DNA of 64,000 nucleotides from Himantopus leucocephalus (taxonomy: Eukaryota; Chordata; Aves; Charadriiformes; Recurvirostridae). Positions 22,565 to 35,400 of the stretch are shown in pieces. The stretch spans positions 212,379,022 through 212,443,021 of the forward strand of contig RSEF01000001.1 of assembly GCA_003993805.1 (NCBI GenBank), written 5' to 3'. Position numbers and translations under genes: made by a program. How positions within the stretch are numbered: the first letter of the stretch is position 1; each line of letters starts with the position of its first letter. The notes beneath the pieces are model-generated. The model was given only the letters and a program-made list of their open reading frames with translations, had not been told where the DNA came from and ran no database searches.

Positions 22565-25500
22565 CTGGGAGGTGAGGGACACAGAGAAATAAATCAGAAG
22601 CCTACTACTGTATCTCCCTAGAAGCAAGGGGGTCCATTTGGCTACTTTACTCCAAAAAAATATATCGTACTGTGGAGGAAAGGGGATGTTTATACTCATT
22701 CTGGTATGTCTGTGAGGTCCACACTAATGCCAGTTGAGAGTTTGTTTTTCTGGGATGTCTGGACAATTGGGGCTCATGTCTACAATCATGGACCAGAGGA
22801 ATTGCTGCAGCCCAGACTGTCCTGATGATCATGATTCAGATAAGAATAAATGTCGTCTATGAACAACTTTGGTCACACAAGATATTATAGATCAAAGAAG
22901 AACCTCCCAATATTTTTGAAAATATGGACCATATTTGCTGATAGCAGCAGCCCACACTCCTTTAGGGGCTTCACTGGAGAACAAATACATGAGCTGAGAG
23001 CTTTTCCACATCTGCCTTTCACCAGGATGACACAGTAGGGATGTGACAGTAATAAAATACTTGATAGTGATACCACTTTCATAAAGCGCATCATCCAGGC
23101 ATGAACTATATAACCTTCATAATACTAGCTGACCTGGGCAACACCAGCCCTAATCAGAGCTGATTATGTGCAGTGTGTGCTATCAAGGGATTGATTAATC
23201 CCCGGCTGCAAGACATCAGATATAACTCACTCAAGTGGAAGGGGACCCTGTAGGGAATCAAAGTCCTACTTCCACGTTTCTTGACAACAGGGAAGCAACA
23301 TCGGAGTAAAAAAGAGTTTTTAAACCCATCAGTTCACTCTGCCAAGTATCAAATGACAAATCTTTTTTTTTTTTTTTTCTCCATGTGATTTCATATGGCA
23401 TAATGCCATTATTCACAACTTTATGTAAGGTCACAAAGAAATCCAGTGAGGCAGTGCATCTCTTTCTGTTGTGAACTGGATATTGAAATCTGAGTGTGCT
23501 TTCACTCGAAAAGAGCAAGGAACATGTAGGCAGTCCCTGGGATGGAAAGAATCCTAGATTGGAGATGTTGAACTACCAAAATTTTCCTGGACATCTGTAA
23601 AAAAGCTTTAGCTGATTTTTTAAAAAAACTACTTACAGAATCCAAATGCCCCAAACAGATGTGTAGGCAAGGTTCAAGCTTCAGTTATGGGATTCCCATA
23701 CTTATTGAATATAGCATATTAAACAACTGGAACAAGGAACCTTCCTGTCATTAATACTGCTGGAGTTAGAGCTGAAATGGTTGCACGCAACTCAATTCAG
23801 TGTCAAGATTATTGGAGATCAAGCTGATGTAGCTGAAATACCTGTGGTGAGCTTTTTAAACATATTTTTTAAATCTTTCTATATCTATGCATCTTAAAAA
23901 AAAAAAAAACCAAAACAAATGTATTTTTGAAGTCATTGTTCTAGGAAACAAGGCAGGATTTTCCAGCACAGCTACAAGGAAAAGAATTTTATGGAAACAC
24001 TATGGAAAAGCCCAGTGGAGGCATGAGGCAAAAGCAATTCTGCATTAAGACTCCCACATCTTTTATGTCCTATCCAGTTCAATTCGCCTTGTTCAGTTAC
24101 TCTAATTGAATTCTTTCATGAGGACAGGCTTTAGAGAACAAACTTGGAACCAGACTTGCTGGTGTATTCAGTCAACAGTCCAATCCTATTTAATTGAAGA
24201 TAAATGAAATAGATACTCAAATCTCACGCTGTTTTGTTGTCCTGCTACAAGAAGGGAGATAGAAGCACTGCTGTTTTCAAGGTTGCAGAGTTAAGAAGAG
24301 AAACAATTCGACTTTGGGGATTCCTAGAAAGCATGTTTGGTCAACATCAGCAAGATGGGATTATTTTTTTGGTGTCTTAAACATATCTCACTCAGACAAT
24401 GTGAACAACTTTCTGCACCTGTAGAGATCTGGGTCTGAAGAATTACAAAATTGAGACTGCACCAGGCACTGCAGTTTGATACCATGCCTACGGAAGATTT
24501 ATTGTCACTTGGCAAGGTAGCTGATCTAGAAATACTGCAAGTAGAAATCACAGCATGAATAAATAAGGCTGTTTCAGTGCTTCATTTTATGACTGAACAG
24601 TGACATCTATAGTTCAAAATTTTACAGTAATGTTTTATATATTTTTTATGATCTCAATGAGTATAGGCGCAATGAAAATGTTCAATTCAAATATAAAACA
24701 TTTTATTCATAAGCAAATCTGTTGCCTTATATAATAGCAGAGTAGATATGTTCTTCTATTTGTTATCTGATATTTTAAACCTACATAACTTTAAAGTGAC
24801 TTTAAAAACCAACTTTCTGTACCTAAGTTACTAGTTGTCAATCATTTGTAAGACAAAGCCTTTGAATCACTTTTTTTTTCATATCTTGTGCTTGTTTCAG
24901 CTGATTAAGCTCTGGGTTCTCAGTCTGTTACATTTATTCACTACAAAAAACCTTGAGAAATATTGATTTGGTAAAAAAAATAAATCCTTTTCCCACCAAG
25001 TATCAAAGGAACATGGATTTATTCATTAGTATTTTTGCCTATTGCTTATATTAAAGATGAACTAACTTCAATTAACATTTTATACCAAGAGGAGATGAAA
25101 CTGAATGCTCCAGACGGGTCAGAGCTCTATTGGGCAACGTATGAACAAGACTGAAATATAAAGTCTGCTTCTGCAATTGCACATTTTTGACTGAATGTGA
25201 TTTAATGATAGTGGAACAGTCAGATATTAGAAGACGGATGTATTCAGCATAGATTCTAAGTCTAGGGATCAAAGTTAGAAATAAAAAAGGCAATAAACCA
25301 AGACAGTATTAAATTACAATATTTATCACTGACTCTTCCTCCCGTTGGAAGCTCTGCCATACAACTGCCAAATCTGAGCCACTGGCAAAAGACAGAGAAC
25401 TTTCCCGTGACACACATGCTCAGAGCTGCAGAGCATTCACCCGGGAGGTCTCCAACACAGCAAAGCATATGTCGGATTTCATGGAGTAGGGAAGTGCAGA

Positions 25501-28500
25501 GCTGATACGACGGCTCAGAACACAGCCTATATTGACTCGGCCAGCAGACTTGCCAGACCTTTTATGCTTTTCCAGACCTCTCAGCAGAGGCTGTAATTTT
25601 GCCCGCTGCTGCACGTTGTAGCCACATGGCTGTGGACAAAGTGCAATCGTAAAGAAAACCCTTTTGGTCAGGAGTGCATCTGGGGTCTAACAAAGAATTT
25701 TTATTACAATTTAATATCCCAGTAATGTATCATGCATTTATTCCCACCTGCTCAGCACAACAATAATAAGCAAAATTCCCATGTCCCAGGACAACAGAGC
25801 TGAAGAAAAGGCTAAGTGCTCTGTCCTCTCAGCAGGGGATGGAAAAACCCTTTCAAGCAGTCTAGGGCTTGCTCCTGTTCACAATGAAGGCACTGAAAGT
25901 CTTGGGAATTCATCAACATTTAAGATCTTACAGTCCACCTGAGTTCCCTCCGAGAGATAGAAATATTTCGTTTCGCACACTGATGCTGGAATACGTTGAT
26001 CTGCACTGTCTAAGGCAGCACATTTTGTGATGTCACCACTGTACTGCTTCAGAGGGAAACAATGGAAAAAGATACAAAGTTCTGGTAAACACATCTGCAA
26101 TGCTGCTGGGGTGGGACCACAGCACCCTCAGCATGTGCCACAACAGGTGACAAGCTATGAGCAACGGTATAGCCCTTTTAGACTACGTCTACATTAGCAA
26201 GCCCTGCAGAGCAACGGCGGGGGATTGTGCAGCAGAACAGTTGCTGATGAGGACCCAGCACCATCAGTGCACGTGTCAGGGCCTTAGGATCATGTTAGTT
26301 GCACTCCTGGTGCACGTCTTCCAGCTCAGCAGGGAAGTCCGGTCCTGCCCTTAGAGACCTCACCTCTCCACAACAGGAATCAAAGCATAGTGAGAGGGGA
26401 TGATCAGAAGATTCATGTCAAAGCTCATTCGTGATCTAAAACATTTATTTAGACATAGCCTTCTCCTGCCTACACATAATCTTGGGCTTTCTGGTTGTTT
26501 TATAAGGCTTCTCTCATGCTCCTCCACTAATCTGCGTCCCCCCCTATGTAGCCAAGTCTCACCTTCTCACTTTGACTCCAAAAACTGCTCTTCCTGCCTT
26601 GTTGGCATGTCCCTGTCCGGAGGAAAAGGGATTTTTCAGCCCAGACCTTACCGAAGAGCAACATGCCGCAAGCGAGGACACCACACAGGCCCCCTGCCTA
26701 TACCTATGTTTGCTTGGCACTTAATAAGCAGAGACAGTGGCAAAAGGCAGGCACGGTGCCATCAGCAGATGGGATGCCGTTATGCAGTGAACGTCTCCGT
26801 TGGTAGGATTCCCAGTCTGAGCATCTGAATGTCTGTCTATCCTCAGGTTTACTTGGCTTTATTAAAGAGGATGCTCCAAACTGCTGCCAATTCTTTTTCT
26901 GAACATGTGTACGCTCCCGTTTCTATCTATCACATGCAAGAGGAGCTGGCTTTTATCTGTTACGTGCTTTGGCTTTCGCATTTGATCTCCCCATGTAGTT
27001 TCTTTCCCTGCTGTGCAGCTAGACCTGATGAACTCGATGTCCAGAAGCAGGCCTGCCCTTGGCCCTGCTCACATCGCCTTTTATGGTGAGTTAACCGATG
27101 AGACGAACTGACAGTGAAGAGGACCTCTCCCAGCATTTGTATTTTGGTATGTTTATAGACCTACCAGGCCACCTTTAAGAACTGTGTGTTCTTCAGCGAT
27201 ACATATTCCTGCCACTTCAGATTTAACTTCTCTGTCTTCAAACAGGTGATTGCCTCTTGCCGCTAGCTGGTATGAAAATGAACTGCAGTCTTTGTTAAAC
27301 CGGTGCTTTCTATGAAGGGATTGGCATGTATGAGCTTTGAAAGTGGGAATTTAAATCCAGATGTCTAGAAGCACAGCTATAAAAAAAGATTAAAAGCCCT
27401 CAAATTTATAAAAAGCTCTTAAAAATTAACTGATGTGCATTTGGTATGCTCGCATTACAGCAGGCTGTTTTTTGTGTGTGGAAAAGCAAGATTGAGAACA
27501 TAGGTATGACCAGGTCCGTTCATGCTGATGGTACTAATACACCCATTTTTCCGTAATGTCATTCTTATGAACTACCTAATCCTGAAAAACACCTGTGTGT
27601 TAATGTTGTCAACATGCTTTAAAGCGTGTATTAAAACTGCCACCTAAGTGCCAGGTTGCATTTTTCCCTCTTTTGGATTTTAACTCTGTTCATAAAAATA
27701 TAAAAAAAGGAAAAAAGAAAAGAAGAAAAAATGAGGAGAGGGGAAAGCAATGACTTTTTGTCCTCACACTCTGCCCACAGTCCTTGACTGAGTAGATATT
27801 TCTGCTTAAATGCTTCATGTTCAAATAAAATTGCGTACTCATGTAAGCCATGTACTTCAATCAAAGCCAGATGTATATAGGACTGATCAAATTAAAAGGA
27901 AGTAAATATACTTATAATTGCAGGCTCTACAAGCACGAGGTTTCTGTCTGTGGTTGAAACACTTGGCGCAGTGTTCGGATTTGCTTACAGTAAAGCTTTC
28001 TATTGCTGTGATTGCTCATGTTGTTATTCATGCAGATAAACACACATTTACCACTGGCAGACCTGCTAACGCCACTCTATTATTAAGGTTGTGTGACATT
28101 TCCCATTTTAAGACCTCATATGCAGCAGCTTATAGCTTAACCGCACTTTAAACACTTGGATGAATTTTCTTGGGAAATTTCAGTCCAAAGAGCCAAGCTG
28201 TTTCTGAAAGTCATGTTGTTTGTCAGGTTTCAAAATGCTAACAACTTTCTTTAAAAATAGCTTTACTGACCTGTACTTATGGGTAGGGACTGAAAAGTCT
28301 GGAAGAATGTGGCCTATATTTCAGGGCTGTGGTTTCCAGTGTCTCCAAGAAAATTGTATATAGTTCTCTCTGCTAGGAGTCTCCTGAGCTGTCAGACCTG
28401 GTGAGTGCTCGTCCCCCTTTCCCAGCCCTTTTTAAGCATGCACGGGATCTCCCCGCGGAATCCCTGGGCACACAGTACCCTCTCTGTAACCGCCGACAAC

Positions 28501-31500
28501 GCTGGGCATACACTGCTGCCATGGGACTTGATCTGGACCCGTGGGAACACGAGTGCAAGCAGAGGTTCATGTCATGGTCCCTTTCTGCTGGCCCAAAACC
28601 CAGACTTTGAAAGCAGAGAGATTTCTCTGCTCTCAGTGATGTTTCAGAGCGTCTGAGCCACCCACACACCCTCCTGCAGGCTAAGGTTCACGCCTTGTCC
28701 TCCTGTTCGATATGCAGAGAGGTCAGACAGAAAGAGCCAGCGTGGGCCAACTAGCCCTGTGCCGCCTCTCCTTTCGGGACAACACCTTTGCCATCAGTCC
28801 CGAGCTCTGTGCAGCCCGTGCACAGCACTGTCCCTGAGCCCGGCGCTTCGAAAGTGCCGTGAATTTACCCACACGAACCCTAGCAGCAGCAGCGTGGACA
28901 CACTCCTAGTGCGCACAAAGCACCGCTTTAGCAATTCCCCAGACCGGGCCGTAATATCACCCTATTCCCATAACCGCAGGATGAAGTGGAAGGCAATCAG
29001 AGGCAGCTTTTTATTAATGGTCAACAGGGCAGTAGGCATTTCTATGGAAAGGAAGATCTCACAACAGGAATACTATTATGGAGGTTTGTGTTTTAGATGA
29101 TCAATTTATGCAAATTACATGTAAATTAGTCACGGCCCCTTTGATTTCTGGCATGTAGCCAGTGACTCTTTCATGTTATAACGTTGGGTAACCTTTGCTT
29201 GACTGTTTTCCTTTAAATTTAGCTATAAATCTGAGATTTCTTTTTCTCTCTCTTAATTTCCTTGTAAAGCACAGTAGGTTTTTTTGTAAGAAAAAGGATG
29301 TTAACAGTATATGAAATCTGCTTTGTAAAATTCAAATTAGAGGATTTATTCATTAAAGCAAACCCTATCATTACGCCAAATACTCTGTTTAGGAAAAGGC
29401 ACATTATTCTCCAGAAACCTTAATAGAAGGATAATATCATAGATAATGTTAATCAAGAGATCCTGATGCTACTGAATGCCCTGGGATTGGGAAAAGGACC
29501 TTTGCACAGTATATTTTTGAATGCTTCCCCCCACCAAAAAAGAAGAAAGCTGCTGTTTTCTTTCTTAGGATAAAAAATGAAGAGTTATTACATTTTTTTT
29601 TTCTATTTTAAATGAAAGTCAGCTGCTACCATCTATGTCAGTGAATACAAAGTCTGGCGATTCTTAAATGCATGTTGCAATTTGTGGCTCCACAACTATC
29701 ATTTGCAATGCTGTTGAGCTCTCTGCTCTACGGAATTTAATTACGTGGCCTTTTTGCATATGGGGGACACGAACAACAGTATCGCTTTGCCTGGTGGAGA
29801 CAAAAATGCCCATGCCTTCTCCTTGTGGGCTGGGCTGCAGAACCACTGACGTACAGTCAGGGCCCATTGCGCTGGAATTATGGCTTTATAACAATCCTTT
29901 ATTTACATACACTGCTGAGGCAGTAAAAACAGCAAACAGATTTTTTAACGGCAGGCAGCCGAAACATCCCCGCAGGGCACGTGCCCCCTCGCCGAGGCAG
30001 GAACGCAGGCAAGTTAAATCAGTTCTGTGACTGCTTTCCAGCAGCGAATTATGTCGACATGAAAATGCTGCGTGCCATTCCAGTAATAAAATGGGTCCAA
30101 TCTTCAGCGCTGCCTGTTTCTCCCCCACCCCATGGCTCCCCTCAGTTTGAATTGGCATGCACATGGTGCTGGGAAAAAAAAAGAATTACTGTGAAGCGTT
30201 TTGTTAGAAAGGTTTCAATTTACTCATCACGAGATTGCTGAGCAATACTGTAAATAGACTCAAATAAAATCAATAGAAGGAGCTGTTCTCATGCTTCCTA
30301 GGACACTAGGCGAATGGTTAACCTCATTTATTAAGTATGGAGTCTGAATCAAAGCCATGTTACGTTCATGTACATATTACAGCCGTATTTCCTAGGGATT
30401 TAAATAATCTCGCTTAGCAATTCTCAGTGGTTGCAGTATCCTTCTGCCTCAGAGTGATTTTCTTTCGCCCTTTTTGTGCAGCCCTCATTTTCTTTCCTTC
30501 CCTTGGTAAATAAAGACCCTTAACAACACACACATGCAGCAAAATTTGTCTTTGTGCTGCACATCACATTCCAGCTTGCCGGTGCTGCGCTTCATTCCTC
30601 CCAACTGTCCTTCCATCTTCTTCCACGGACAGCAAAAGCCGATAGCATCCTTGACGCACCCTTTGCCCTGGCATGGGAGGTGGCTGAATCAAAGTCAAGG
30701 ATCCAGAGGAGATGCCAGCTGAGATATCTCAGAACCAGAAAATTCACATTGCCAGGGCTTACTCTATATGGGCAGGATTATCCAAATGAGAAACTTCTGT
30801 CTGACAGTCAGTTTTGCTCAGATCTCAGCAGATTTCAGCCCTGAAAACTAGACTGTTCTCAAGTTTAGGAAGTTCCTAAAGTTCAGAAAAATCTATGTGT
30901 GTGTGGGGGTGTCACGAAGGAAATATGAGAACAAGGCTTAAAACAATGAAAAACAGAAATAACAATTATGGGTGCAAGGGAACAGCATGGAAACGTTAAA
31001 GCAGAAAGCCCTGGACAGTGGTAAAATGCTCCATAAAAAAAGAATTTAGTGGGAACTTCCCCAGGGAACCATGACCAAAACCACTGACAAAAAGTGGATG
31101 GAAAGCTCTGAACTTGGAGAAAACCTCTCTGTTGAGCATCCTTCTTTTCAGAGGAAGTTTTAGTCTGCCAGAAAAGGTGAGCAATGCTGCCTGCTAATAC
31201 AATACGGGGAACGAGAAGGGAAACCTGTACACTACAGAGAGGGAATAGCCCTAGAGAAAAGGTCTTACACATATGCTATTTGATTTTTTTCCTGCTAAGA
31301 TGCTGACTGTTCTTATGGTCTGGTAACTTGTGTGCTGCATTACTGGGTAGTAAGTCACTGGCACCAAATCACACAAGCCACCATATAACCACTGGATAGG
31401 AAACTCCAACACGAGCACAGTTTAAATCAATGCTCTGTAAACTTTGGATAATATTACTTAGACCTTGAAGCACTCAGGCCACCGAGGAAGCTGTAAAATA

Positions 31501-32014
31501 CACTTCTGGGAGGTTTATAATGGGGCGGACTCGCTATTTTCCATGCAGACATGTAATCAAATTACTCACTCACAAAAGGACCAAGATGTTTGTGGACAGC
31601 TCAGTAATTATTTGTGACAGCTTCAGAAACAGAGGAAGGCAACAGTGTCGTTGCATCTGTGATGGACGTTTGAAATCACCATCTTTGTGTACAGCCCTCG
31701 ATGCTGTGGATGGATCCTGAAAAATCCAGCTGAGCATTACAGTAATTGTAATTCTATTGGTTTCTATAGAAATAGGATTATCCTAACAGCCAATAAATCA
31801 ATTTCCTCCTGGAACACTAATGCAATGAGAAGGGGCACCATTTCACCGTTATTTATAGAGCAAACAGCTTTTACACAATTTGCAATACCTATCAGAGTTT
31901 TATAGAGTTCATGAGATTTTTCAAGCATGTTGCTGCATAAAACCATCTCGGGCAATAAATTATGGAGGAAAATGGGGAGGAGGGGAAACCCATAAAGTAA
32001 TGCAAAGTATTTAC
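22565..32014 (-). other. FAT3: FAT3 intron, 9.45 kb, splitting EGF-like domain 2
   Basis: The flanking exons join in phase and complete one EGF domain, so no constitutive exon is missing. Poly-T and poly-A runs lie at about 23364 and 23897. A GC-richer block spans roughly 28380-29000, and 29610-30250 is of moderate complexity. I recognise no gene or transposon here. Confidence 0.75.
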
Positions 32015-32483
32015 CACCAGATGGCACGCTGGTACAGGTGCCGCCGTTCTGGCAGGGATGCCTCTCGCAGGCATCGGGGTAGAGGACGCAGCCAAGCTTT
32101 AATTCGGTCAGGCCAACCACTTCTGCAAAGCTGCTGCGCTTGTTTTGGAGCGGCAGTTCGTTGTTATTTAGGACGACTGAATCCAGGCAGCCCTGAAAGC
32201 CGCTCAAGACCTGCGTTGTTCTCTTGTCGGTCAGGCTGCGGACGTTATCCACTTGGACCTGGGCGCCGAAGTAGACGGAGCTATCCGTGCTGAGGGTCTG
32301 GAAATAGAGGGGGGCTCTGCGGCGCTCCACGTAGCTGTCATCCAGCGACAAGCTCGTGAAATTGCGATTCAGCTCCAGGAAGACCGAATGCCAGCTTCCA
32401 TCATTAACGGCCCTGCCAGAAATTCCCAGGATTCCCGGGCCGCTTCCGCAGTCCAACTGGAACCACAGTTTGCCATCGACGAT
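32015..32483 (-). CDS. FAT3: FAT3 exon: rest of laminin-G domain and first half of EGF-like domain 2
   Basis: This 469-nt exon (phase 0 in, phase 1 out) encodes fragment residues 726-881. It starts [15 protein letters not shown]. It holds the conserved [11 protein letters not shown] and [10 protein letters not shown] strands and closes the domain with GFQGCLDSV and [10 protein letters not shown]. The second EGF-like domain begins with [12 protein letters not shown] and is completed by the next exon. The acceptor is cctcccgcag and the donor GGTG/gtaaat. GC content is clearly above that of the flanking introns. Confidence 0.96.
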
Positions 32484-35257
32484 CTGCGGGAGGAAAACAG
32501 AAATCAAGCACTTCAGGCACTCACCCGTCTCATAATACGCTCTCACGGGGAATCTGGAAACACAGAGGGCTCCTAGGCAGTCTCTATACAGTGTTAAAGC
32601 TGCTCTCCTGCATGACACTGAAATAGCAAAAAGCTGCATCTTTATCACCAGCAAGAAAACAAAAAAGGTGATAAATACCAGCCTACTTAGAATTTACCCA
32701 AAGCCACTTACTACAGGCAAACTGACAATATAGAAAAAATACAGATGCAGAACACAGGCGAGGAATGGGATAACAATATGCCTCACTGAACAGAGCATGG
32801 ACTGGAGGACCCGTGTTCTGCTCTTGGCTCTGCTGCTGAGCAGCCACGTCTCTCTGAGCAAGTCCTCCCATCCACCCACGTGCTGCGATTCTGCTCCCAG
32901 TGGCTGACTCTACCAAAAATCAGGGCAAGGAACCACCTCTGAGTGTTTGAGAGGGGCTCATGGCAAAGTCAGTGGCCACAGCTTTCAGCTGGGGACGTTA
33001 GGTGCTCTGCTCATGCACACGTCCTGTGCCTCTGTAACCTTTTGGAGCATCTCAGCGAGGTGTGGATTTGTTCCCAGGTATCATAAATTCAGTTTCTCCA
33101 ACTACAACAATAAGATTCTGGTTGACCAACAGTCAGTTTTTTTCCATGGATGCTACACTACCTGTTCTGTGCATACCTCATAGATGACATAGGATGGCTC
33201 CTACTTTTCTTCCTTTCCTGATGTTTAAGCTGGGTTCATGGCTTTAGAGGGATTGTTAGGATTTCTCACTCTCCCTCCTGCCTCTCACCCATCTGAAGTC
33301 CTCATAAAGGGAAAATCTGTGCCAGCCTGCTGGGGCAGGCAAAGTGCAGAGTGAGGGAACAGGTATGGAAGGGTGCTTTCCTGATTAGCAGTTTACCCAA
33401 AGATATCAGGTTTCTTTAACAGATGGCAGATACGTTTAAAATGGCTGACAAGGCTGGAAATAATTTCTTATGACACATTAATTGGATTCAAGCTCTCCAA
33501 AAGCTCTTGCAATTATTTTACCTTTATGTCATGCTCTAGGAAGTATTTATTTCTGCAAACCCCATCTCAAGACAGTTCTGTCCCATTATTTATCCCCCTG
33601 AAAAGTTCAGGCGCTGTGTCCTTTTTCATCCTTCCCCACAGCACACATTGTACTCTCACTGGTTTATCCGTAATGCAACTCTACTGCTCTCCTCCAGCAG
33701 AGCAGAGTTGCCACAGCTGTCAATGCAAGAACCCCCCAGAGCTTTGGTGGCCCCGCTAGACAGGCACGGCTAATGCAGATGTGATGCTGCATTGTGTCCA
33801 TCTGTCTTTGGCCATTTTTTGCCATTTCTGGCATGAAAACTCATTTAAAACTGGGTTAGCTAGAGACATTCCTTGGCACGTGTCTGAACTGGTGCTCAAA
33901 CTCTTCTCTGCCAGGGTCTCTCATGTGGCTTGAAGGTAAATGGGATACTGTTAATGTACAGGAGCAGACTGTGCTGTAGTGTCATTATCAGCACTTTGCT
34001 GTCCTTGGAGGTTCACAAAACTACCTGGAGAAAAGCTAAGGGTAAAATCTTGAGTTCTGATGATCTCTGGACTTCCTTCTTCCTTTCCAGACCTCAGTCT
34101 GTTGACCCGCTGAATTTGAACTGGGCTGTAACCTCAAGCGAAGTCACGCTGGGCAGTTGGGCTGTAAACCACACCACTCTGCAATCATTTGGGCGGGGTG
34201 AACACACAGATGCACAGGACAAGCTCCTGATACGTGCCAGCTACCTACTTACTCTGCAAGGCACGAGGGGTGTAGAGGGATACACATGTAGAAGGAGCCA
34301 GAAGAGCAAGAATTAGCCCCTGCTACGGGCAGCTGTCTATTTTCAAGTCCTCGACCTGTAGGACATAATGAAACTGAGAAGAAATGAGATCTATGATTGT
34401 AATACAACATGTTTGAGGGATGGATGTTGCTTGGTAGTCCTACAGCTCAATCAAAAAAGGCTAATGGATGTACAGAAAAATCAGTCTGGATCATTTTTCA
34501 TTAAAAACTCTTTTCTTGCAGGACTCAAAACTCAGCTGTAAACTATTTCTGAAGATTGAAATTGGGCTTATTAAAGCATCTGCTCAGAGGAATATCAGTA
34601 AACAAGATGCCCTGATAAACTGAGCTGGTTTCTCTCCAGAGATGGAGGAATAGTTTCTTCTCTCCCTGTGCAACAAAATAGTCCGCAAACCTTGAAAGCG
34701 CTGCTCAGAAAGTGCAGTCTGGCTCAACAGGAATACAAATCGAACAGAAAAATACACGCCAACATATTACACTTTGAAAAACAGCCACCATCGGATAAGC
34801 AGTTAACTTGCTTCTTATTCAAAAGGCTTTTTCCTATGGAAACTGTTCTACTGATTGTGTATAATACACATATACCTCCCCTAAGACTACTCATACCCTG
34901 AAGGACCTACTGCGTGCATGTCTATTACCCTTACTCACAGAACATGCTTTTCCAATTATCTTTATAAATACAACACCACATACGAGCACCTGGGATAAAT
35001 ATTACACCATTTGTATACAGGAGACGATGATCTAAAAGATTTGCCATTAAAATATGTTTTATACATCTTTCTCATCCACTTTTATTTCTTGTTACCAGCA
35101 GATGGTCTGACATACGCAGTACATATATATTGTCTGAAAGGCTACGTTTCCTTCCCTTTATTAAAAAAGCACTAGCAACCTCCACCTTAGGCTAGAGTGC
35201 AGGACGGAAAGGATGGTCTGATGCTTACAGTACTAGCCTAAGATATGATAGATATGC

Positions 35258-35400
35258 ATGGGAATCCACACTCTGCAACACTCTTCCTCTGGGATCTCAA
35301 GCAAGTCATTAGTTTCAGGTCTCCATCAGTAAAAGAGGGATAACGTCATTTCCCTACCTCACACCACTGCTTTACAGATACATACATTAAAGTCTGTGAC
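35258..35400 (-). mobile_element. MIR SINE, antisense to the plus strand
   Basis: The plus strand shows the reverse-complement MIR order: ctctgggatctcaagcaag, ggtctccatcagtaaaag, gggataacgtcatttccc and tacctcac. It is diverged but recognisable. It lies in the 7.6-kb intron within the laminin-G coding region. Confidence 0.62.

Noticed and set aside
26400..26828. 142-codon plus-strand open frame
   Set aside because: It has no recognisable domain and lies antisense in a FAT3 intron.
31764..32014. Open frame continuing past the laminin-G exon donor
   Set aside because: EGF-like domain 2 is completed only by splicing to 22564. The read-through lacks the remaining EGF cysteines.
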